The position numbers and the translations under genes are program-made. Below are positions 25,486 to 32,042 of a stretch of 33,543 nt of DNA, piece after piece (the first letter of the stretch is position 1; each line of letters opens with the position of its first letter). The notes below the pieces were generated by a model that was not told the DNA's origin, did not search any database, and saw nothing but the letters and a program-made list of their open reading frames with translations. Source of the DNA: an uncultured Pelagibacteraceae bacterium (lineage in GTDB: Bacteria; Pseudomonadota; Alphaproteobacteria; Pelagibacterales; Pelagibacteraceae); NCBI GenBank assembly GCA_902601785.1, contig CACKOH010000010.1, positions 1 to 33,543 of the forward strand, given 5' to 3'.

Positions 25486-26907
25486 TTATATTTTGTGATA
25501 ATTATCAACTCCAACAGTATAATTAGTTCCAGCTAAAGGAACTTTTGCTAAAGCAGATGCCTCAGATGTTAATGCAGCTAAGTCTTCAGGCTCTAGTGAG
25601 TGGATATTTGTTTTACCACAAGCTCTAGCTAATAATTGAGCTTCTAGAGTCATTGAATGCAAATAATTATAAACTCTTAAAGCAGCATCATCAGGATTTA
25701 GTCTTGCTCTTAATTTTGGATCTTGCGTAGCAACTCCTACCGGACAACGACCTGTGTGACAGTGGTAACATTCTCCAGCTTTTACACCCATTTCTTTTTC
25801 AAAATCAGCTTCAGGAATATCTTTGTTACAGTTTAGTGCAATCATTGATCCAGTACCAATTGCAATTGCATCAGCTCCTAATGCTAGTGCTTTTGCCATA
25901 TCAGCACCATCTCTTACACCACCTGCATAAATTAGAGTTACTTTTCCAGTTTTACCAACATCATCAATTGCTCTTCTGGCTTCTCTAATTGCAGCAATTC
26001 CTGGTATTCCAGTATTTGCAGCAGCAATGTGTGGTCCTGCTCCAGTTGATCCTTCCATTCCATCTAGATAAATTGAGTCAGGATCGCATTTCGCAGCCAT
26101 ACGCACATCATCATAAACTTTTGATGCTCCCAATTTTAATTGAATTGGAACTTTATTTTTTGTGAGTTGTCTTAATTCTTCAACCTTCAAAGCTAAATCA
26201 TCAGGACCTAACCAGTCAGGGTGTCTAGCAGGTGATCTTTGGTCAATACCTGAAGGTAATGATCTCATTTCAGCAACTTGATCAGTTACTTTTTGCCCCA
26301 TAAGGTGGCCACCCATTCCAACTTTTTGACCTTGTCCAATAAAAACTTCTATTCCATCAGCTAACTGAGCATGATGAGGATTAAAGCCGTATCTTGATTG
26401 AATACATTGATAGTACCATTTTTCAGAATATCTTCTTTCATCCGGTATCATTCCACCTTCACCTGAACAAGTGGCGCTACCAGCCATAGTTGCTCCTCTT
26501 GCTAGAGCAGTTTTTGCCTCATAAGATAGTGCACCAAAACTCATCCCAGTAATATAAACTGGAATATCTAATTCAATTGGGTTTTCACATCTTGGACCAA
26601 TTACTGTTTTGGTCTCACATTTTTCTCTATAACCTTCAATTACAAATCTTGTTAATGTTCCTGGTAAGAAAACTAAATCATCAAATGTTGGAATTTTTTT
26701 CATCAATGCCATGCCACGCATTCTGTATCTTCCTAACTGTGCTTTAATATGTATGTCGTCGATTACTTCAGGAGTGAAAATAGCATTATGTCCTAATAAA
26801 CTTTTATTTCTTTTTCCGTCTTCGTGTGCATGAACGTCAGCTTTTCCACCAACTCCTTTTCCATTTGATTTTATTTTTCTATTTTTTTTACTTTTTTTCT
26901 TAGGCAT
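25486..26907 (-). CDS. mgsC: N-methylglutamate synthase subunit C (GlxD/MgsC), glutamate-synthase FMN domain
   Basis: FMN- and iron-sulfur-containing core that joins an amine to a 2-oxoglutarate-derived imine, as in the large subunit of glutamate synthase. The 473 residues contain the FMN barrel: TGMSFGALSYEAKTAL (about 120-135), GEGGM, QLKLGASKVYDDVRMAAKC, DGMEGSTGAGP, YAGGVRDGADMAKALALGADAIAIGTG. A 3Fe-4S-type site follows with Cys380, Cys383 and Cys388 in ECYHCHTGRCPVG. A Lys-rich tail of about 18 residues precedes the domain and is echoed by the next gene. Its ATG shares one base with the MgsB-type stop, and AAGGGAG lies nine bases or so upstream. Alone it could be GlxD of a glutamate-synthase-like enzyme of other function. 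The neighbours favour N-methylglutamate synthesis. Confidence 0.88.
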   Translation of the reverse strand: MPKKKSKKNRKIKSNGKGVGGKADVHAHEDGKRNKSLLGHNAIFTPEVIDDIHIKAQLGRYRMRGMALMKKIPTFDDLVFLPGTLTRFVIEGYREKCETKTVIGPRCENPIELDIPVYITGMSFGALSYEAKTALARGATMAGSATCSGEGGMIPDERRYSEKWYYQCIQSRYGFNPHHAQLADGIEVFIGQGQKVGMGGHLMGQKVTDQVAEMRSLPSGIDQRSPARHPDWLGPDDLALKVEELRQLTKNKVPIQLKLGASKVYDDVRMAAKCDPDSIYLDGMEGSTGAGPHIAAANTGIPGIAAIREARRAIDDVGKTGKVTLIYAGGVRDGADMAKALALGADAIAIGTGSMIALNCNKDIPEADFEKEMGVKAGECYHCHTGRCPVGVATQDPKLRARLNPDDAALRVYNYLHSMTLEAQLLARACGKTNIHSLEPEDLAALTSEASALAKVPLAGTNYTVGVDNYHKI

Positions 26908-27761
26908 TAAATTGCTCCCTTCTTCTCTGTAGGTTCTAAATTATCATAATTCCAAAGTTTTTTACCAGCTACAATTTTTTTCATTTTGCTAACGTCAAAA
27001 TCTTCACCTATTTCTGCAACCTTTAGTTTTCGTCTTAACCAATCTTGGTCACTAGATGTTAATTCTGCATCTACAGCATCACTACCATATGACCCAATTT
27101 CTCCACCTACGAAAATTGTCCCATCATACATAGAATCTCCTAGATTTATTCCAACATCTCCAAGAATTATTATTCTTCCTCTTTGCATCATAAAGCCAGT
27201 AAATGCTCCAGCATCTCCACCAATAATAATCGTTCCACCTTTCATATCGATACCAGTTCTTGCACCAACACTACCCTTGCAGATCAAATCTCCACCCCTT
27301 ATTGCAGCTCCAAAACAAGAACCTGCATTTTTTTCAATAACCACTTTTCCAGCCATCAAATTTTCTGCGCATGACCAACCAACTCTTCCATTGATTCTAA
27401 CTATTGGACCATCACAAGATCCCATTCCAAAATAACCTAAACTTCCTTCAAAAATTAAATTTAGTTTATTCAAAATACCAACACCCAAACTGTGTTTTCC
27501 TTGTGGATTTTTAATTACTATTGTCCCATATCCTTGGCTCATTAAATTATCTATTTCCTTATTAGCTTCAGGTGCTGACATATTCATTACGTCTAAGTCT
27601 GTTCTTTTATTGAAATCAACATCGTAAGTTCCAAAATAATAAAAGTTTTCAGCTTCATCAGGGTTGAAAAACTTTTGCTGGGTTCTTCCCGTTAATACTT
27701 CTGTGTGCATTCCCATTGATTGGGCTTTGGACTTTTTCTCGCTAGTTTTTATATTTGCCAT
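26907..27761 (-). CDS. mgsB: N-methylglutamate synthase subunit B (GlxC/MgsB), GXGXG domain
   Basis: Corresponds to the C-terminal beta-helix (GXGXG) domain of glutamate synthase and probably provides the scaffold between amidotransferase and synthase domains. Of its 284 residues the central part has the repeating pattern typical of this fold: GRVGWSCAENLMAGKVVIE, GGDLICKGSVGARTGIDMKGG, IIIGGDAGAFTGFMMQRG and IIILGDVGINLGDSMYDGT, each turn carrying Gly pairs. It overlaps the MgsA-type gene by 13 bases and the MgsC-type gene by one base, so the three subunits are tightly coupled in translation. GGAGAGG precedes its ATG. Confidence 0.87.
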   Translation of the reverse strand: MANIKTSEKKSKAQSMGMHTEVLTGRTQQKFFNPDEAENFYYFGTYDVDFNKRTDLDVMNMSAPEANKEIDNLMSQGYGTIVIKNPQGKHSLGVGILNKLNLIFEGSLGYFGMGSCDGPIVRINGRVGWSCAENLMAGKVVIEKNAGSCFGAAIRGGDLICKGSVGARTGIDMKGGTIIIGGDAGAFTGFMMQRGRIIILGDVGINLGDSMYDGTIFVGGEIGSYGSDAVDAELTSSDQDWLRRKLKVAEIGEDFDVSKMKKIVAGKKLWNYDNLEPTEKKGAI

Positions 27762-28693
27762 ACTTTTACCTCTCCATCAAAAGGATCATAAGTATCAATT
27801 TCATGTGGTAATACAGATCTGATTGCAATTTCTTCTGATCCCATTGCAACTAAGTCATCCGACTCATAAAGTACTAAAGGTTTTGCAGCCATAGTATCTT
27901 TTGCCATACCTAAAGAGTCTTTTGTTGCTACAAAATAAGTAAATACACCGTCTAGACCAGTTAGGGAGTCTTTCATTCCTTCTTCAAGACTTGCTCCTTC
28001 TCTCATTTTTTGTGCTATATAAACCGCTATCAATTCCGAGTCACATTCTGACATAAATCTCATACCCTTATTTTCTAAAACTCTTCTGTTATTCCAATAA
28101 TTTGTAAGCTGTCCGTTATGTACAACTGATACATCACTAAAAGGATAACCCCAGAATGGGTGGGCTGATTTAATATCTACACCGGACTCCGTTGCCATTC
28201 TTGCATGGCCAATAGCGTGTGTTCCAACAAGTTTATCTAAACTATATCTGTCACATACCATTTTTGCGTTTCCCAAATCTTTAATTACTTCTAAAGATTT
28301 TCCCATTGATAATATTTCAACTCCAGGGATACTTTCAATTCTTTGAGAAAAATCTAATAAATCTTTTGTTTCAAAATCAATTTCATATCTTAATGAGTAA
28401 GGGAGAGTTCTTTCTTCTTTGACAATTTTTGCACCCATCTCTGCTAGAGTTTGATCAACAATTTTTTTTCTTTCATCGTAGACAGAAACATCTTCCATAA
28501 CCGAAGAACTTCCTTCTCCAACATTTTCTCCAACTTTAAAACGCATTATAAAATTTTTACCATCCGTATCTCCGTATAAAGCATAACCTGTTGAGTCTTC
28601 ACCTCTGTGTTTTAATGCTTGGAGCATACCTTGGAGTTCACTTCCAACATTTGAAGATTTACCTCTATGAATTAAACCTGCTATACCACACAT
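27749..28693 (-). CDS. mgsA: N-methylglutamate synthase subunit A (GlxB/MgsA), class II glutamine amidotransferase
   Basis: Class II amidotransferase domain; in the Mgs complex it releases the amine from a gamma-glutamyl amide. Cys2 right after the initiator Met is the nucleophile (MCGIAG). Other site residues appear in GHARMATESG, VHNGQLTNY and CDSELIAVYI. The 314 residues include an extra segment at about 65-150 between the first strand and the active-site region, as seen in GlxB-type proteins. It follows the 489-residue glutamine synthetase paralogue by 25 bases and has an AGAAGGG ribosome binding site. In a gmaS-mgsABC pathway this subunit would take gamma-glutamylmethylamide as donor. 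Confidence 0.88.
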   Translation of the reverse strand: MCGIAGLIHRGKSSNVGSELQGMLQALKHRGEDSTGYALYGDTDGKNFIMRFKVGENVGEGSSSVMEDVSVYDERKKIVDQTLAEMGAKIVKEERTLPYSLRYEIDFETKDLLDFSQRIESIPGVEILSMGKSLEVIKDLGNAKMVCDRYSLDKLVGTHAIGHARMATESGVDIKSAHPFWGYPFSDVSVVHNGQLTNYWNNRRVLENKGMRFMSECDSELIAVYIAQKMREGASLEEGMKDSLTGLDGVFTYFVATKDSLGMAKDTMAAKPLVLYESDDLVAMGSEEIAIRSVLPHEIDTYDPFDGEVKVWQI

Positions 28694-28718
28694 ATTTTAC
28701 CCTTCTTTTATTTATGAC

Positions 28719-30188
28719 TTATGGAAGACAATCAAGATAAGTATCTAGATCCCATTGAGTTGTTGCACCTAAAAATCTTTCCCATTCATCATTTTTATAC
28801 CAATGGAAAACTTTATACATTTCATCTGGCATTGCAGATTTAATTACTTCATCATCTGCCAATCTATCCAAAGCTTCTCCTAAACTTAAAGGAAGTTTTT
28901 TAACATCTTTACCAGCTTTTTGTGCTTCGTAAATGTTTCTAGATTCAGGTGCAGCTGGCTTCATTTTTTTTGATATACCTTCATCACAAGCTTTCAATAA
29001 TGCTGCTCCTAGTAAGTAAGGATTATGCATTGAGTCCACAGATCTATATTCAAATCTTCCAGGCGCAGAAACTCTTAAACCACAAGTTCTATTTTGGTAA
29101 CCCCAATCAGCATAAACAGGTGCCCAAAATCCCTGGTCCCAAAGTCTTCGATAAGAATTTACTGTTGAAGATCCTAAAGCAGTCAAGGCAGGCAAATGTT
29201 TCATAATTCCAGCAATCGATTGCAATCCCACTTTTCCTGGCAGTTGCATATCTTTAGTATCAGGCATGAAAGTGTTGGTCCCACCTTCTACATAGCTAAA
29301 AACTTCTTCGACACCTGGTAACTTTTTATTTCCAAGTTTGTTAACCTTTACCTTTCCACCTTTCCAAAGAGACATATTTGTATGGCATCCGCTTGCTGAT
29401 ACTCCCATAAACGGTTTGGTCATAAAACAAGCTATTAAACCATGTTCTCTTGCAACTTGTGCACAAATTTGCCTGTAGGTGGATAACCTGTCAGCATTTC
29501 TTAAAACGTTATCATATGTCCAATTAAGCTCTAATTGACCTGGTGCATCTTCATGGTCACCTTGAATCATATCAAGACCCATAGCCTTAGCATATTCTAT
29601 TACTTTCATAAATACAGGCCTTAAAGACTCAAACTGATCAATGTGGTAGCAGAAAGGTTTTGAAAACCCTTTTCCTGTAGGTGTGCCGTCTTCATTTTTT
29701 GTCAACCACATCATTTCTGGTTCAGTACCGACTCTTAACTCAAGACCATGTTTCTTTTTAAACTCATCAGCAAATATTCGTAAATTTCCTCTACAGTCAG
29801 AAGTCAAATGACCTCCAGGATTTTTTCTTTCTTCTCTATTTCTAAAACAAGTAACAAATACTCTTCCAACTCTCTTATCCCATGGTAATTGAACAAAAGT
29901 TTCTGGATCAGGAATTCCAACCAGCTCCATTGCTTCAGGTCCATATCCAATATAGTTATTGTGACGATCTAAAAATAGATTTGCTGTTGCTCCATAAACT
30001 AATTGAAAACCTTTTTCTGCAGTCCTTTCCCAATGATCAGCAGGTATACCTTTTCCAACAACTCTTCCAGTGACAGAGATAAATTGATAATAAATATATG
30101 TAATTCCTAATTCATTAATTTTTTCTCTTACATTTTTAACTAATTTTGCTCTACCTGGCTGGTTTACATGTTTTTCTAGATCAGTCAT
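28719..30188 (-). CDS. Glutamine synthetase paralogue with altered ATP-site motif, beside mgsABC
   Basis: Glutamine-synthetase fold protein of 489 residues, longer than the usual 435-450 of type III enzymes because of an N-terminal extension and an insert near 117-135. Metal-site glutamates are present (E156 and E158 in GTEPEMM; E213 and E220 in HEDAPGQLELNW). However, the strongly conserved G-x-H-x-H pair reads SGCHTNMS, keeping H269 but carrying Asn271 where an ATP-binding His is standard. The late DGxANPYL motif reads DSMHNPYL. It directly precedes the mgsABC-type genes and has a strong AAGGGGA site, so a gamma-glutamylmethylamide synthetase role is the simplest reading. The changed residues allow another amine or a non-synthetic role. 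No symbol is assigned for that reason. Confidence 0.78.
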   Translation of the reverse strand: MTDLEKHVNQPGRAKLVKNVREKINELGITYIYYQFISVTGRVVGKGIPADHWERTAEKGFQLVYGATANLFLDRHNNYIGYGPEAMELVGIPDPETFVQLPWDKRVGRVFVTCFRNREERKNPGGHLTSDCRGNLRIFADEFKKKHGLELRVGTEPEMMWLTKNEDGTPTGKGFSKPFCYHIDQFESLRPVFMKVIEYAKAMGLDMIQGDHEDAPGQLELNWTYDNVLRNADRLSTYRQICAQVAREHGLIACFMTKPFMGVSASGCHTNMSLWKGGKVKVNKLGNKKLPGVEEVFSYVEGGTNTFMPDTKDMQLPGKVGLQSIAGIMKHLPALTALGSSTVNSYRRLWDQGFWAPVYADWGYQNRTCGLRVSAPGRFEYRSVDSMHNPYLLGAALLKACDEGISKKMKPAAPESRNIYEAQKAGKDVKKLPLSLGEALDRLADDEVIKSAMPDEMYKVFHWYKNDEWERFLGATTQWDLDTYLDCLP

Positions 30189-30258
30189 TTTTCCCCTTAA
30201 TCAATTATAAATTTTCTAAAACGTAGCTGAAAAATTTATTTGTGTCTAGGCTTGAAGT

Positions 30259-31584
30259 TTAACTCCAAGGGAACGGACTGTTCGAAGTAGGGTGAAGTTC
30301 TCCCTTCTCGTAACGGTTGTATCTAAACGGTTTTAATAAATCACTCTCAGTACCAAGAATTTCTTTTGCAACAAGCTCTCCTACACCAATCATTTTATAA
30401 CCGTGATTAGCATCTGCTATCATATAAACATTTTCTAAAAATCTATCAAATATTGGGAAAGAGTCTGGTGTCATACATCCAAGTCCACCTGATGGACCTT
30501 TTCTATACAAGTCAGATTTACCCTCAAATCTTTTTTGACAATGAGCTAAAGCCGAACACCACATTTCATTAAACGCCTCAGTAGTTTGATATTCAGGAGA
30601 CTCTATTCCATATGGATCTACGTTAACTTCATCAAAATGTTTATCTACAACATAAGGAGAAGTTCCTCCTTGAACCCCCAAACCTTCAATATCTGGTTTG
30701 TAATAAATACCCCAAATTTTATCCGTTAATAATTTTTTTGTTTTATCAGAATATAATGGTGCTGTTGAATCTACGTGAACTACAGGTGGTTGCTTACCAT
30801 CATTAGTTCTTAAAAAATCAGGCTCAACTCCTATCACTCCTTCTTGAAGCATCCAATATTTCCACATGTCAGTTTCGTGAAGCTTACCATCTTTACCTTT
30901 TATTTTTGCTATCTTAGGAAGCTCTAACATATTCCAAAAATCTCTTGCCCATGGACCTGCACCAACAACTACTTGTTCACATTCAATTGTACCTTTATTG
31001 GTCTCAACACCAGTAACTGCTTTACTATTACTCCCTCTTTTAAAACCTGTTACCTTAATACCTTTCATTACCTGCACACCATTGTCTGTAGACTTATTTT
31101 CTAAAGCTTTAATAGAGTCCTTATTAAATGCATATCCACCTTTTTTTTCGTGTAGAACTGAAGTAATACCTTCAGCCTGCCAGTCATCAAATATACCTTT
31201 CATATATTTCATGCAATCTTTCTCACCCTCAATAAATTCTGACTCGTAACCAATAGCTTTTTGTTGTTCATAAATACTTGCAACATCTTTATGCATAACC
31301 TCAGGTGAAATTTGTAAATATCCAACTGCATTATATTTAAAAGCCTTAGGATCGCTTTCCCAAACTGAAACAGAGTGAGCCATTAGTTCTCTCATTGCTG
31401 GCTGAAAATAATTATTTCTCACAACACCACATGCAATTCCACTAGCACCTGAAGCAGTGTCTTTTTTTTCTAAGACAACAATATCTCCTGGATTTTTATA
31501 AGTTTCTGATAGTTTCCAAGCAGTGCTTAAACCATGTATACCACCACCGATAATGACTACTTTTGCTTTTGTGGGTAATGACAT
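30259..31584 (-). CDS. SoxB/MgdA-like FAD-dependent amine oxidoreductase
   Basis: FAD enzyme of the glycine/sarcosine oxidase family, expected to remove a methyl group oxidatively from an N-methyl amino acid. The dinucleotide-binding turn is VIIGGGIHGLSTAW (residues 10-23), followed by the second conserved block VVLEKKDTASGASGIACGVVRNNY. The stretch VVRNNYFQPAMRELMAHSVSVWE aligns by eye with the SoxB subunit of heterotetrameric sarcosine oxidase. The C-terminal FAD part is GLGCMTPDSFPIFDRFLENVYMIADANHGYKMIG. The 441 residues are slightly above SoxB (about 405). SoxD, SoxA and SoxG partners are absent here. It sits between a MarR-like regulator gene and the glutamine synthetase paralogue, 70 bases from the latter. 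N-methylglutamate, sarcosine or dimethylglycine are possible substrates. Confidence 0.82.
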   Translation of the reverse strand: MSLPTKAKVVIIGGGIHGLSTAWKLSETYKNPGDIVVLEKKDTASGASGIACGVVRNNYFQPAMRELMAHSVSVWESDPKAFKYNAVGYLQISPEVMHKDVASIYEQQKAIGYESEFIEGEKDCMKYMKGIFDDWQAEGITSVLHEKKGGYAFNKDSIKALENKSTDNGVQVMKGIKVTGFKRGSNSKAVTGVETNKGTIECEQVVVGAGPWARDFWNMLELPKIAKIKGKDGKLHETDMWKYWMLQEGVIGVEPDFLRTNDGKQPPVVHVDSTAPLYSDKTKKLLTDKIWGIYYKPDIEGLGVQGGTSPYVVDKHFDEVNVDPYGIESPEYQTTEAFNEMWCSALAHCQKRFEGKSDLYRKGPSGGLGCMTPDSFPIFDRFLENVYMIADANHGYKMIGVGELVAKEILGTESDLLKPFRYNRYEKGELHPTSNSPFPWS

Positions 31585-31641
31585 ATGAAAATCTTATTTT
31601 TTACAAATCATAATTGATATAATTATTTTTAGAACTAAAAA

Positions 31642-31660
31642 GTATATATATAATATATAC
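31642..31660. promoter_or_regulatory. Inverted repeat upstream of the SoxB-like gene, candidate operator
   Basis: GTATATAT (31642-31649) and ATATATAC (31653-31660) form a perfect eight-base inverted repeat with a three-base centre. It lies in the 102-base gap between the MarR-like gene and the SoxB-like gene, 58 bases before the latter's start. Size and symmetry suit a winged-helix dimer, and the adjacent regulator is an obvious candidate. The simple TA composition makes chance occurrence quite possible in DNA of this kind. Confidence 0.35.
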
Positions 31661-31686
31661 ACTTTAAACTTAGCTGAAATAAGTGC

Positions 31687-32037
31687 TTAATAGCTTATAT
31701 TTTTAAGTGTATTTAAATATTCATTGAACTCTCTAATAAAAGAGTCGCTTGGCTTAATATTCTTAATTCTTTGATCCTTTGAGGTTTTCTCTAAATGAAA
31801 GAATCCTTTTTCGCATGCTTCATTAATAATCAGAGCTGATTTTGGCCTGGATGTTTTAAATAGTTTAGTTTTTAGCTGTTCAACAGATAATTTCTTGTTT
31901 TCTTTGTAGGCGGACATTACTAATAACATCATATGATAATGAGAAGGTGATTTTCTAAAAAAATAATTACTTGAAGTATGAGATTCTCTCATTTGATCTT
32001 CCCAAAAATTTAAAAGAGTTTTTTTATCTTTTGGCAT
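31687..32037 (-). CDS. Small MarR-like winged-helix regulator
   Basis: A 116-residue protein with the wording of a MarR-type DNA-binding domain. A helical N-terminus is followed by KLSVEQLKTKLFKTSRPKSALIINEACEKGFF (helix-turn-helix at about 49-80) and a wing-like HLEKTSKDQRIKNIKPSDSFI, where the D-Q-R corresponds to the usual wing Asp/Arg. It is shorter than typical MarR proteins (about 140), mainly by loss of N-terminal dimerisation helix. It starts five bases after the stop of the DUF1989-GcvT fusion gene and lies ahead of the SoxB-like gene. It is therefore likely a local switch for this catabolic unit, with the methylated substrate as possible inducer. That role is inferred from position. 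Confidence 0.65.
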   Translation of the reverse strand: MPKDKKTLLNFWEDQMRESHTSSNYFFRKSPSHYHMMLLVMSAYKENKKLSVEQLKTKLFKTSRPKSALIINEACEKGFFHLEKTSKDQRIKNIKPSDSFIREFNEYLNTLKNISY

Positions 32038-32042
32038 TTACT

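Noticed and set aside
26986..27435. 149-codon open frame on the plus strand inside the mgsB-like gene
   Set aside because: It lies wholly antisense to a well-recognised GXGXG domain, and its Pro/Ile/Ser-rich sequence is the expected mirror of that repeat. No ribosome binding site or independent support.
30189..30258. 70-base gap between the SoxB-like and glutamine-synthetase-paralogue genes as a tRNA or terminator
   Set aside because: No cloverleaf arms and no GC-rich stem with T-run. Only the AAGGGGA ribosome binding site stands out.
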